From assembly GCA_027922465.2 (NCBI GenBank), contig BQMF02000042.1, positions 496,001-560,000 of the forward strand: a DNA stretch of 64,000 nt, written 5' to 3'. The notes beneath the pieces are model-generated. The model was not told the DNA's origin, ran no database searches, and saw only the letters and a list, made by a program, of their open reading frames with translations. This DNA is from Turritopsis dohrnii (taxonomy: Eukaryota > Cnidaria > Hydrozoa > Anthoathecata > Oceaniidae). The translations under genes and the position numbers were made by a program. Of the stretch, positions 12,795-23,505 are shown piece by piece; positions within the stretch are counted from its first letter, which is position 1; the number at the start of each line of letters is the position of its first letter.

Positions 12795-13821
12795 GTACTA
12801 TCGTTTTTAAAAAAGTGTTTTGTCTTTTAAAACGTGTTTTCTTTTTAAAAACGGGCTTTGTTTTTTAAAACGGTCTTTCCTTTTAAAGACATGTTTATTT
12901 AAAAATGTGCTATCTTTCAAATAACTTTTCTTTTCAAACACCATTTTACCAATCAAACTTTCTTTTATTAAATGAACCTCTAAAAATCTTTAAAAATGTA
13001 TTTTCTGGTGGAGAGAAAAAAGGTATTCTCATTCGGAAGGGACTGAGTACTAAGTTTGAGTATGTCTCTATTACCAGTATCGAATCCAGGTTTTCTTGCC
13101 TTTTTGATATACGGACGGCGGCGTTTATCGAAAAGGCAAGAAAACCTAGATTCGAGATGAAGTAACCAAATAAGAAATAATCACATAACTGGGGTATGGA
13201 AGACTGTACTCTTCTGGTGATTCTCTTATGCAGTGACTGTCTCTCTGGATATTGCCCTATCCAACGATTCTGTTACACGTAACCTTTTTGCACTTTGATA
13301 TTTGATAATTTCTTCCTAGCAGTGAATCCAACACCATTTTTTCTCCTGAATGAGGTGAATCATCGAGGATATTCTTAACTATGGCACTTCAATTTATATT
13401 ATCTATATAAGTGTAAGTTGAGATCTGTTGTTGAAATATTTTCCGACATTCTCTGGAACACCAGTAGGTTCTGCAATTTGATTCCATTTCATACCAATCA
13501 ATTTTAAACTTAAAACTAGCTCTTTGTCAATAATTTTAATGGGTCTTTCTGGGTTTCCCTTAGCTGTCTTCGCAATATTGCTTTGGCCCCACCAGTGAGA
13601 ACAGAATTAAGGAGAATTTCAGTACAGAATTATCGAACTGTTAAAAATAGCGAAATTGTGACACTTTTTTAAAGCCCAATTAAAGAAAAAGACGAGTTGA
13701 ACAATAACACATTTTTAAATAAGCACGTCTTAAAAAAGGAAAGCCTGTTTGTTTTTAAAGATTGTTTTCAAATAAGAAAATTGTTTTAAATAAGAGAGCC
13801 CGTTTTTAAAAACGAAAGTAT
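12795..13821. mobile_element. About 1.0-kb element with long degenerate terminal inverted repeats
   Basis: Sequence 12795-12913 and the reverse complement of 13709-13821 match along roughly 110 bp. The shared blocks, in order, are CGTTTTTAAAAA, AAAAACGGGCT, GGTCTTTCCTTTT or its equivalent, and TTTATTTAAAAATGTG. The arms are rich in TTTAAAA-type palindromes. A nested hairpin repeat lies at 13080-13155. No transposase is visible, so it is non-autonomous. I could not settle the exact ends or the TSD. Confidence 0.6.
13080..13155. repeat. Hairpin repeat family 'CCAGG/TTCGA', copy A
   Basis: Arms 13080-13109 and 13126-13155 pair over 30 bp with two mismatches around a 16-nt loop containing GGACGGCGGC. 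Related copies are at 15851-15940 and 17572-17658. Confidence 0.85.
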
Positions 13822-14602
13822 TTTTTTCCGCTTTCGCGCGCGATTACTAAGGGTTACAGCATCCAGACTGCCATATTCAGCGCACAATAGATCGCTTTTC
13901 GCGCGCGAGCGAACGAGAGTGCAGTGCAGCGCCGCAAAGTGCCTCGACGAATTTAAAATGAATGTTGTTCTTTGAGAAAGCCATTCCAGAGTTATGGTAC
14001 ATTCAGTAACTTCCAATGTTCGAAAAAAACATCATATAGCAAGTCCGAAGTGAAACCACTGATTTATCTTAATGATAATCTGAATATATATTATACTCTC
14101 TTCATTGACAGAGGGCTCCCTCGAGGCAACGGAGAAAAATTGATCCCACATAGCAATTTTCCTACTTATTAAGCGAATTTTTCCAGCCAGGATTATGGGA
14201 GGTTCAAGGGATCCATTGGTTCATTTTCACTTAAGGAAAGTCTCAGTTATGTGGATCCCAATCATCGTAAATATATACATATATAAAAAAAAGAATTTTC
14301 TCTGTTGGTGTTGCAACTGCTCACTTATAAATATTCATCAGAATCTTTGAAAACTTTTTTAATGATTATTATATTAATAACTTAATTTTTAATAATCTAA
14401 GAAATATGCCCATACATCTAATCTTTCCCGGCATTTTTTGTCTCCTTGCCAAAAAAATAGTATTTTTTTTATATCACGGTCAAGTCCCTTAAATTTTTGA
14501 ATTTTTTTTTTTTTATCACCAAAACGTATAAGACACAAATACAGCTACTGAAACTGTGTAGCAATTAGGAAGCTCTAAAATTTGTCCTTGAAACCTTGAA
14601 AG
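13822..14602. other. No gene recognised; local CG-rich patch
   Basis: A short CG-rich stretch at 13830-13940 carries two TTCGCGCGCG motifs about 67 bp apart, unusual in this AT-rich window. Nothing else could be supported here, including the N-terminal exons expected for the Ig gene that follows. Confidence 0.4.
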
Positions 14603-14777
14603 AAGCAGACATTTTTATAAATATTCGCCACAGAATTTTGTATATGGAAAAAATAAAACAATAAGACTAAAATAAGCGCAGGCTTTTCTGCATAGCCATC
14701 ATCAGTGCTACAGTAAACTGTTTACAGTAGCAGTTTACAGTTGTTTTATTTTTTCCATATACAAAAAGCAGACATTT
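14603..14777. mobile_element. Short hairpin insertion bounded by a 12-bp direct repeat
   Basis: AAGCAGACATTT occurs at 14603-14614 and 14766-14777. Between them, TTTTGTATATGGAAAAAATA near 14636 is matched by its inverse ending at 14765, with a CAGTAAACTG/CAGTTTACAG hairpin near the middle. The layout is that of a small palindromic insertion with a target duplication. Twelve bp is long for most DNA transposons. Confidence 0.65.
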
Positions 14778-14947
14778 GTTTTTTCAATATTATTATTCTA
14801 GCTACCACTTAATCATTGTAATGCTCAACAAACATTGCACACAGTTCATATGACTAATTGATCTCATTAAAACTTCATGATGAAAACCATGTTAAATTTT
14901 GCGTATTGCATAACGTTTAAAAATTGATCAAGCCTGTCGTTTTTCAG

Positions 14948-17183
14948 ATTTTTTCACGACGGAGATTTGTCTCAAAGGTTCAAACTAACATTTACCCATA
15001 TGATGGTAACGGATGCAGGCACATACAAATGCATGGTGGGAGATGAAGGAGACAAAATGATTTCTAAACAATTTAAAGTTGTGGTAAAAGGTAAGTGGTG
15101 TGAGATTTCCTGATTCTTTTACATAAATGTGAAGCGTGGTAAAATGTAGTATTATGTCGAGTATCACGCCTCTTTTAAAGTCGGCTCTCGTGAATTCTGA
15201 CACTTGATCACAAGTAAAAAAGATACAAAACATAAAAAGTAAAGACCAGGTCGTCGTAAATACATATTTTAATTCTTTGATGTTTTGTTGTCTACAATCC
15301 ATTAAGTCAGTCACTAGGCTCCAGACTGTAGACACACTTCCAGGCTAGTGACTTTTGGAATGATCATTTGAAATGAGATTTGATGGTATTCCAAACATTG
15401 TTTATCTAATTTGTCTTTTCTAACTTGCTCATTTTCGTTTTCAAAATTCTGTTCTTAATTTCCGCGACACATTCTTCTACGTGGTTTTCCTTCTCTCTGC
15501 AAAAGATGTAAACTTACTACATTTCTTTCCTAAAGTTCTTTTTAAACATCCCATTGGTACGTCAGACTTGTCTTGATTGCTCTTGTTCATCCCTAGTAGT
15601 AGAGTGTTCATCGGACAAATCGTTATCACTCTGAGCCTCACTAACCCAATCACATTTCAGAAGGTTTACACTGTAAAATTTGAGAATAACGATTTCTCAG
15701 ACGAATATATATATATAGCACCACACACACAAACACACGAACACGAGCTTGCGGAAATCTCAAATTCCTGGAATTTCATGGTGTTGAAATTATTAGTGAG
15801 TCCCATAATCGGTGAAACGACAGAATCAATAGAGACGAGGGTAGATGTGCAACCTCGAATCCAGGCTTTGTTGCCCTGTCGATACACGGGATAGTGGCTA
15901 TCGCTATATCGAAAAGGAAAGAAACCCTGGGTTCGAGGTTCGATGAAGTCACTAGGCTTAACCTCGGGAAAATTGTATTGGGATGTTAGAGCTAGGCGTA
16001 AGATTTCGTGATGTAATCCATGAGAAAGCCTACTGTCACAAGTATATATAGTAAAATCTCGATGTAATCCAAAAGAAAGCCTATTGTCATAAGTTTATAT
16101 AGTAATATCTATGAGAAGGCCTACTGTCATAAGTATTATCTCGATATAAGAAATCCTGACGAGAACTTTCATTCAATTCGTTTTACCACAGTTTCAGAAA
16201 CATATATTTGTCATAATTCTCTAATTTCTTGCATTGTATCTCGCTACACTAACAGAATATTTATGGAAGAAACAAAAATTGACTAAGTTCCACCTGTCTT
16301 ATTGCAGAAACACCAGAAAACGAAATATTGATTGCTGAGTCATTATTCCCAAGAGATGTTTCAGTCAGCGTTGGGCAAAGCGTTCGATTTACATGCAAGG
16401 GGAAAGGGGCAAACGGTAAGTATATAAAATTGCAGTTACTAGAGGAAAAACCCTTGGTAACGAATGTTTTGATTTGCATTGTTAAACAGTGTGTTCAAAA
16501 CAATTCATCCTTTTTTTTCAGATATAGCGAAATTTTTCATATGGGAACATTCAGTTATACATAACAGATCAGTAGGGAATGACCACAAGCCTAGTGTTCT
16601 CACCAGGAACGTGGAGCAATGTGCAGGTCAGAGTGTGCTTCAAATTGGCAACGTTCAGATAAGCGACAGCGGAAAAATTGCTTGTGTTATAGCGAATCAA
16701 AGGGGATATGTTCGGATTGAAACATTATTGACTGTGAAAGGTACGTGACAGATTGACAAAATGTGAAAATGTTATGGTTTTGATTAGATATGATCTATTC
16801 AATAAACAAACATCTTCCATAACCTGATGTCTATTCACTGAAGTAACCTAAAGCTTTTAAAACGCAAACGCTAAAAGAAAGATGTTACTTGTTTTGCGTT
16901 TCTTCCGTAATATTGCGCATTGAATATGACGTAAATTTCCTTAGCTTTTTCTAAGTGTTCCACAAAGTTAGGAGATCTATACTCCAAATGATTCACTGTT
17001 TCAGAAAAATCGCTCGATAAATCCGCTACTTCGGCTCATCTATCTATCATTATTCCAATCGTCGTATTGTGTTTCGTCATTATTGCCGCTATTGCGGGAA
17101 TGTATGGTTGGAGAATCTACAAAAGATACGGCATACGAAAACGGACTCACTCGTACCACTACACAAGTACTTCGGACAGCTAA
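14948..17183 (+). CDS. Type I membrane protein with Ig-like domains (3' half of gene)
   Basis: Four consecutive exons with matching phases: 14948-15090, 16308-16415, 16522-16740 and 17005-17183 (TAA). Donors are AAAAG/GTAAGT, ACG/GTAAGT and AAAG/GTACGT; acceptors all end in CAG. Exon 1 gives the C-terminal half of an Ig domain with the F-strand signature DAGTYKC. Exons 2 and 3 form a second Ig domain: SVRFTC for the first cysteine, FIWEHS with the core Trp, and SDSGKIAC for the second cysteine. Exon 4 encodes a transmembrane helix (IIIPIVVLCFVIIAAIAGMY) and a short basic tail ending THSYHYTSTSDS, with two Tyr and several Ser/Thr but no classical ITIM. The product should be a cell-surface receptor or adhesion protein. 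Upstream exons (signal peptide, first half of Ig 1) were not found between 13822 and 14947 and may lie further left. The layout resembles cnidarian allorecognition-type Ig receptors, but this is context, not proof. Confidence 0.85.
15611..15701. repeat. Palindromic dispersed repeat, copy 2 (in Ig-gene intron)
   Basis: Shares the arm TCGGACAAATCGTTATCA, the AAGGTTTACAC block and the inverse arm with the copy at 6009-6158, but is about 60 bp shorter. It lies in the first visible intron of the Ig gene. Confidence 0.6.
15851..15940. repeat. Hairpin repeat family, copy B (in Ig-gene intron)
   Basis: Begins AACCTCGAATCCAGG and ends CCTGGGTTCGAGGTT, an inverted pair with TATCGAAAAGG-type inner arms. 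Same family as 13080-13155 and 17572-17658. Confidence 0.75.
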
Positions 17184-17571
17184 TTCTAAGCTTATCCGAA
17201 CCAATCAAAATGAATTAGCAATCAAATCAACCAATCAAATCAATTAGCATGATTTGGTACGCTCTGAAATTGACGAATTGAAGTACTACAAATCAGTTCT
17301 CATGAGTGACAAAGATTCTTACGTTACAATGATTTGTTGTTGAACCAACCGTACCACCTCGAGTGTTTCTGATGTGAAATAACCTATGCTAACTTGACAT
17401 CTAATTTGGATTCAGGGTCTATATCATATCATCATAACAGGTGTCTGAAGAACATTCTTTTACTGTGTTGTCAAATTCTCGTTCATTATTCAAGTACATT
17501 TAATGAATGATTATCCAAATGAAATTTTTAATTTTGCTGAAGAGAACCTCTAAGTAACGATAAAAAGGCCC

Positions 17572-17658
17572 AACCTCGAACTCAGGGTTTCTTATCATTT
17601 TGATATATGGACGCCCGCAAAGTCTATCAAAAAGATAAGACACACTAGGTTTGAGGTT
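17572..17658. repeat. Hairpin repeat family, copy C
   Basis: Begins AACCTCGAACTCAGGG and ends CTAGGTTTGAGGTT. The inner arms TTTTGATA/TATCAAAA surround a GGACGCCCGC loop that matches the loop of copy A. It lies about 390 bp past the stop codon of the Ig gene. Confidence 0.75.
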
Positions 17659-17953
17659 GAAAGAGATCTTTCGCTGAATTAGTGGTGTAAAAGGTTGCTG
17701 AAACCGAGAGGAAAACTATACATCCTTCGTGTTTTGAGATGAAGAGCCATTGTAAGTACGGATATGCTCAGAATTATATAGCTTATCAGTTTTTTTTGTT
17801 CCAACTAAATCTGTGAAGCAATAAAGTATAGCTGTTTTATCATTTGCACGTGTTCCTATTTCAGAAGTTCCCTTTGTAATGAAAGAAGCATTTTCCAAGG
17901 TTCTCTTGAGACCTGCTACGTTATTAAAATGTTAAAGGTCTCGTTAAGAGTGT

Positions 17954-18112
17954 GTTTATCTAACAATTTCAGACCACCAAACTTTTCGGTAAAAACACTC
18001 ATAAAAGCGTTTGAAAAAACGAGGCAAGAGTTGTTCATAAACTCGGCTATCCAAACAAATCTTATAAGGTTTACACCAAATAGTTTTAGTGGTCTGAAAT
18101 TGTTAGATAAAC
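17954..18112. repeat. Inverted-repeat element, 159 bp
   Basis: GTTTATCTAACAATTTCAGA at 17954 is matched by its exact inverse ending at 18112, giving arms of about 28 bp with one or two mismatches. No coding content. Confidence 0.75.
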
Positions 18113-18699
18113 TGTATGTTAATGATAAAAGGTCCTTGCAAGAACGATAGTTTATATCCTAAACGGTGTTCACCGTTCCGTTTTGTACTAAATTCACATA
18201 AAAATGCTTGTGCGATTTCGTTCCGTGCCTGATTGGTCAGCTTAAACAACTTACTGACAAATTTAAGTATTTGTACAGAACGCAAGTGGAGACCCCTAGA
18301 ATTCATTTTATAAACTTGCCTAATGCAGTCCGTTATAGCCCGCATGCTTTTCATTAAGAATCCTAGTTATTATGATTGACTTAAGTTTTTATGTTGCTTC
18401 ACTAAACGTAACTGTAAAAGAAAGGATCGCGTTAAACCTGGAATACATTATCCATTTAAATGGATCAGTTTAAATGGATCAGTCAAATTTTTATAATGTA
18501 AATGAGAATAGAATGGAATATAGTTTTAAGTATGGAATGCCTCTCCATTATCAAATAGCTACTGGGCTACTGTGAACGACATGCAAAATGTAAGCCTTTA
18601 ATAATAAGTTCTCTCAGATTTTGATAAATGCCAGAACAGTAATTGTACCTGTTCATGATCTATCGTTCTGCACAGCTTTTGTGGTGGCTGTACTATTTT

Positions 18700-18900
18700 T
18701 TAATGGTGAAAGCAAGTAGACCTATGACATATCAGTACTTAACTGTTTCAATGGTAGGCGAAGTTGGCCTGGATGGTGGGATCATTGATCAAACTAAATT
18801 CAAAACAAATGACAAATATGGATTTGATAGGCTTATAATTTCAAAGAGAGTTGTTGACATTTTAAATGGATCCATCACTTTCCATCACTTGTGCATCCCA
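18700..18900 (+). pseudogene. Possible tyrosine-recombinase-like C-terminal fragment
   Basis: A plus-strand open stretch contains RPMTYQYLTVSMV, then GGIIDQTKFKT, then YGFDRLIISKRVVDILN. I recall this pattern from uncharacterised metazoan transposon proteins with a phage-integrase-like end. No catalytic Arg/His/Tyr set can be shown here, and the frame runs into a dispersed repeat at about 18905. Treat it as a transposon-derived fragment of uncertain family. Confidence 0.3.
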
Positions 18901-18904
18901 CTTT

Positions 18905-19440
18905 TATTTTAGAGAGTGATATATTTGTTTAATTTTTACGGTCATCGTCCTCTTATGTGCGCGTAAAACCACGTAGATGCGAGAGACACTTTTTTCACGA
19001 TCATTCCAAAAGCGCACGTGGCATCATTTGACGTCAGTTTTTTTATGATCACGGGGAATCATTGCATTGCATCCCCAATCGAACGCGACGTTTTTGGGGA
19101 AATATCTCAAGAACCAATAGGGAAAACTGACGTTTTTTAGGGTCCGCGACACGGGTGAGCGGGTGACGCAACATTTGGGTCCAAATTTTATTCGGTACTG
19201 CGGCTATGACGTCATCAATATCTTTGATCGACGATATCTCTGCAACGGTTGATCGTAGCGAAACAATCTCATACAACTTTTTGATCAGTTTTTCGAGCTC
19301 TACAACATGGGTACATTTTTGAGTTGCGATTCTGTGATTTATTTTCTCGTCACGGGGATCGTTCACGGGAAAGACGATTTTGACCCATCCTTTTCGAAGT
19401 TAAGTTTGGTAAAAAGTTTTTACCCGGGATACTATCAGTT
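18905..19440 (-). repeat. Dispersed ~500-bp repeat, copy A (carries TGACGTCA and CACGTG sites)
   Basis: The reverse complement aligns over its whole length with 38820-39345 on the plus strand. A long block including TTGGGGATGCAATGCAATGA is identical. Both copies keep CRE-like TGACGTCA and E-box-like sites, and a CTCTCTAAA end. Translations also align (for instance PQKRRVRLGMQCNDSP), but copy B has an in-frame stop, so coding is unproven. Confidence 0.75.
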
Positions 19441-19734
19441 TTAACTCTTAAATGACAATACATCGAGAATGGAAACTGAGTTAGTCTCTCAGATAGGAAG
19501 CGTGGAGAGTCGTGGTGTTGTACTTACTTATACTATGGGTGACTTCGGAGGACTGGGAGACGAGTGATTGCATTAAAAACTTACGTATAGGTTGCGATAC
19601 TTTTTGCGAAGATTGCTGTTTTATTCGACAAAGTGTGCTGCACCTAATTTATTTTCACTTTATACAGTCGAATTTTCAACGCATTTAATAATGAGTTTAA
19701 CTCTTAAATGACAATACATCGAGAATGGAAACTG
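19437..19734. repeat. 40-bp direct repeats about 255 bp apart
   Basis: TTTAACTCTTAAATGACAAT continuing ACATCGAGAATGGAAACTGA is present without mismatch at about 19440-19479 and 19695-19734. The first copy starts exactly where dispersed repeat copy A ends. Confidence 0.85.
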
Positions 19735-19849
19735 ATTTGTGGAAAAATAAGAAACTTTCGGCCTAAGGTAAGAGCAATTTTATAGTGTGGATTTTTCCAT
19801 AGAAATGCTCTCCTTCGCAGTGTGTTTACAATAAATTTCCCCACTGGGC

Positions 19850-20450
19850 ACAAGTAGCATGGACCAAAATTCAACGAAGGGTTATTACAAAAGAAGATAT
19901 TATTTTGGTAAGTCTAAAAACAGTTTTTCAAATAGCAGACTACCATGTCAAAACCCAAAATCGTTTTATTCAGGCTAATGATACAGGATAAGTAGATTAT
20001 GTAGTATGAAAGCTTGGGAATGTTGTAGCAAGGGGTGTTTTTACTTCTGCTGAACATAGAGAATGTTCAACTGACCGGGAACTGTTAGCTGTAAAACTCG
20101 CTTTTAAATTCTTTTATATTTACATTGCAAATTCTTTCTTGGTTTGTGCCTTAAAGATAATGAACTATTGTATGTGGAGTTGAGGGTTGTTCTATGCTGA
20201 TGTCAGTAGAAACAGAACAACTGAGCAATGGGATCTAGCAGCTGTTATTACTAACAAAGCGCTCAAACAAAGTAAAAAAAAGGTTGGCTCCCTCGTGGAG
20301 ATGTCAAAAGAAAACTACTGACACATGTGCTGGGGGACTCGTTGTTTCAGACCGTCTTCAAAAGCTTGTAACCAAGAGATTCAGCAAGTTGGAGATTACT
20401 GACTTATCTTTGCACCAAGTTTGTAATTCGGTCTCGCTGTACTTTTAATC
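19850..20450 (+). pseudogene. Degenerate retroelement RT/RNase H fragment, DIRS-like
   Basis: With stops and shifts, the plus strand reads QANDTG, then an STDRELLAVKLAFKFF block near 20075-20110. This matches the 'DAS..G...SSTWRELKAV' layout of the RNase H part of DIRS-type polymerases. Further decayed sequence follows to about 20450. No catalytic motif is intact. Another retroelement class with a similar RNase H cannot be excluded. Confidence 0.45.
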
Positions 20451-20860
20451 ATTTGGTAAGGAAAACTTACTTGCTTGCTCATCGATTTTATATATCTTCA
20501 AACAAATTTTTTTAAAAATGATGATAAAAAAAATCACCCTAACAAATTCTAGTAAGTAAACGTATAAAAAGAAATATAAACGAAAAAGAAGTTTTTCTTG
20601 ATAAATGTCCATTTCTCAATCTATGGGAAAAAAATATATCTGCCTTCTTAAAAACGAACGCTGAATGCAATGAGGGATGGTTTTAGTAACAGCAACAATA
20701 CTAACAACAAAAACAGTATAATATGAATAGAATGTCTAGGAGCATAAGTTCGTTATGTCTTTAGGTGACTCAATATCGGATTTCCACTCAACAGAAGTAT
20801 CTAAGCCGCAGCAAAAACAAAGTAGGCATTCTTGCAGATTCATTTCGCGCTGATGTATTC

Positions 20861-21055
20861 TCAGTTATCTAGCATGGGTAAATTTGTTGAATAGAAATCT
20901 GTCTTACGTAAATAGGCGAAAAAAACAACAACAATGTAGCAAGTAGCAAGAGCTGCGTAGTGATAATTGTATCCAACATTAGATAACGAAGTCACATCAG
21001 ATGTTTGTTGAGCTGATGGGGTCAGATGGTGCTTTGCAGTGGTTTTGTCTTGAAC
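20861..21055 (-). CDS. C-terminal exon of a membrane protein (TM segment, short tail)
   Basis: A 195-nt exon with a CTTAG acceptor at 21056-21060 and a stop at 20861-20863. It encodes 64 residues: a Ser/Thr/Gln-rich stalk, a hydrophobic segment YAALATCYIVVVFFAYL that fits a single transmembrane helix, then the tail RKTDFYSTNLPMLDN. It looks like the end of a type I surface protein and faces the Ig gene at 14.9-17.2 kb. Candidate upstream microexons lie at 21380-21790, but their phase does not join this exon directly, so an exon is missing or one of the calls is wrong. Confidence 0.45.
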   Translation of the reverse strand, partial: VQDKTTAKHHLTPSAQQTSDVTSLSNVGYNYHYAALATCYIVVVFFAYLRKTDFYSTNLPMLDN

Positions 21056-21379
21056 CTAAGAAAAGTATTAGGACGTTTTTTTCATCTTTCTCACAAGCTT
21101 CAGATGAACACGAGCTTAGCACATGCCTCCGGTTTTTCTTTCTCAAAACTTCTTGAAATAGTACATGATATTTCTTTGGTGTTAAAGAAGGATTAGTCCA
21201 TCAAAATACAACATTTCATATATTTTAATCTGTTAGATCAAAATTTACCGAAAAAAAGAGATCTTTGTACTTAAGTTCAAAGCGCACGTTTATTTATCCA
21301 CCAATTTCATGATAAATGTTGCATGTGTTCTATGACATAATGTTACTTACTTTATCATTGATAAGGTAAATAACTCAAC

Positions 21380-21790
21380 TTCATGGAGCTTTCTGTTCAT
21401 TGCCAGTCAAATTTTTGTCTAAGAACGTAATAGAGAAAATAATGTTTTGTTAAATCATTTCTTTCAAATTCGTGTTGAAATAGCTACACTAATTACAACA
21501 CGCAATTCTTCCACACTCTAGACACTGATGAAGATTACTAAATAGAATTTTTAAACCTACTTGAAGGCTCTTTTTGTCCACTGACTGTTATTTCTTCGTC
21601 TAAAAAATTGTGGGATAATTTAAATGGTGGAAGTATTTGCGTTGGGTTCATGAAGAGTATTATCTTGAAAATTCTACGTTTATTACACAACATCATTTTT
21701 TTACACACTCAAGAAGGTGGTTGGATTAATAATCGGAAACCATAAACCTACTTGAAGGACTTTTCCGTTCACTGTCTGTCTGCTGTTTGT
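21380..21790 (-). CDS. Three repeated 39-nt microexon candidates
   Basis: Segments 21752-21790, 21561-21599 and 21380-21418 are each exactly 39 nt, preceded by a (T)TTAG acceptor. The first two are followed by GTAGGT and the third by GTTGAG. They end CCTTCAA, CCTTCAA and CCATGAA. Spliced to each other in phase 1 they give a Lys/Ser/Gln/Glu-rich stalk (such as EEITVSGQKEPS). The last one would carry a TGA, so it may be dead. Spacing is 181 and 191 bp, which suggests tandem exon duplication. They are likely stalk exons of the membrane protein ending at 20861. Confidence 0.4.
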
Positions 21791-22045
21791 CTAAAAATGT
21801 AAAGTATCATATAACGTAAAGCGAAAACACGTTCCTTAGAGGTTTGTGTAGAAAATTCTTAGTTAAATCGACCTTCTATTTGAACACGTCTTTTGACTCA
21901 GATACTTAAATGACTTAGTAACTCATAGCAAAAATGTTTTGAGTTCTTAAGTTTCCTAATCATTGATTAGTTGGTCTACTTACCAGCTTAAAACCAGTGA
22001 ATAAGGCCAGAGATATTTACATCACTGCTGTAATATACCTGATGG

Positions 22046-22804
22046 TACCTTAAGGAAAGAAATTTTGGCGGGAAGAAATTTTGGCGGATTTTGCGGATTG
22101 CTTCAAAAACCGCCAAAATCCGCCAATATTTCTTCCCGCCAAAAATAGTTATTTTTGGAATCCGCCAAAATTAATTCTCGCCAAATTTGATTTAAATGCT
22201 CGTCCGCCAAAATTAATTCCCGCCAATATTGATTATTTTCGTGAACCGCCTATTTTTTTTCAAAAGGAATTAAAAGGTAAAATGCTAGAATTTCAGCATT
22301 GCGCATCATTATTTCATTTTAAATCAATTCGTGCTAACGATTGTTGGTCTCTTCTGACCCTTCCATTTTTTGCTGGCTCTCTCTGAACTGGTGAGAAAAA
22401 GGTTCTGATGTCTTTTTTTGCGGAGATCAGATGTTTTAGATGATTTCGTCAACGTGCAAGACAATGACGACGACGAAAAATGGGAAGATGATAACATTGA
22501 ACGAAACGCTTTCGATTTTATTACAGATGATGAATTTGATTCATAAATTACTGTAACAAAAACTTTTTTGAAAAAACGATCCATATGTTGGACTTTCCTC
22601 TTCTCATTTAAATATTTTGTGTCCTTATTCTATCGAACCACTTAATTGAAAATTGATTATTGGGGGCATCCGCCAAAATTAATTCCCGCCAAATTTATTT
22701 TTTTACTCGATCCGTCAAAATAAATTCCGCCAAATTGTGTCGAAATTGGGGGATGAGCTCATCCGCCAAAATTTCTTCCCGCCAAAATTCCTTCCGTTAA
22801 GGTA
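22046..22804. mobile_element. 759-bp TIR element with CCGCCAAAA subterminal motifs
   Basis: The ends are inverted repeats over about 44 bp, starting TACCTTAAGGAAAG on the left and ending CTTCCGTTAAGGTA on the right, each carrying two ATTTTGGCGG motifs. Many further CCGCCAAAATTAATTC-type motifs follow in 22105-22250 and 22665-22740, like subterminal transposase sites. TA flanks both ends, so the target duplication could be TA. The plus strand near 22440-22540 reads an acidic tail (VQDNDDDEKWEDDNIERN, then FDFITDDEFDS and a stop), which may be the C-terminus of a deleted transposase. Confidence 0.8.
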
Positions 22805-23505
22805 GTTTAAAGCACATAGGAGTGGAGTATTTAAGTATAACATGACTGATACTCGTAAACGGGCAGTAACTGCTCCGCTCGAAGCTACTGATCACAATGC
22901 CACCACCGGATTAGATAGTGCAATCACATGCTTAGTCATTCTTAATTAGTTTTCAAGAGTTTTGGTACTAGAGGATAATTACTAAAAAATTGATTCATGC
23001 AAAAAGTGAAACAATCAAATACTTAAAAACGAATTTGTATGTCAAAAGTGATGTCGGAAATAGTATTTTTAATTTAAGGGTCGCAAAAAATTATCGACTT
23101 TTAATTTAATGTGTATTTGTTTAATGAGATCATAAGAGATTAATTGACCAAAGTCAAGTGCATTTGAGATAACTACAACTTGCAGACTTGAAGACCCTAC
23201 AAAATCGCATAACCAGTGTTGTCAATTTTAGTGTGTCCCAAAAGACAAACTTTAAACAGTAAATGGTTTTAAATAGTGAAAAAAAATCACGAAAATTTTG
23301 AACATTTTCTCTTAATCTCGTTCAAATATCACAATTTGTGAAGAAAAGATCGCAAATTCTTACAGTCAAATTGCACTATAAATAAAATGTTGCATCTCAC
23401 GACGTCTGTTATAAAGACTAGTAAATCTTATGTGGTCGACCTTTCTCATAAGTTTTAGACAACTAAAATATTTGCAACGTAACCCAGCACCTATTACATA
23501 CACTA
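22805..23505. other. No gene recognised; 3' flank of the STAND gene
   Basis: AT-rich. A short last exon of the STAND gene is expected somewhere here or within the window to the left, but I could not identify it. Confidence 0.4.

Noticed and set aside
12905..13165. An 86-codon plus-strand frame
   Set aside because: It crosses a TIR element and the stem of a hairpin repeat.
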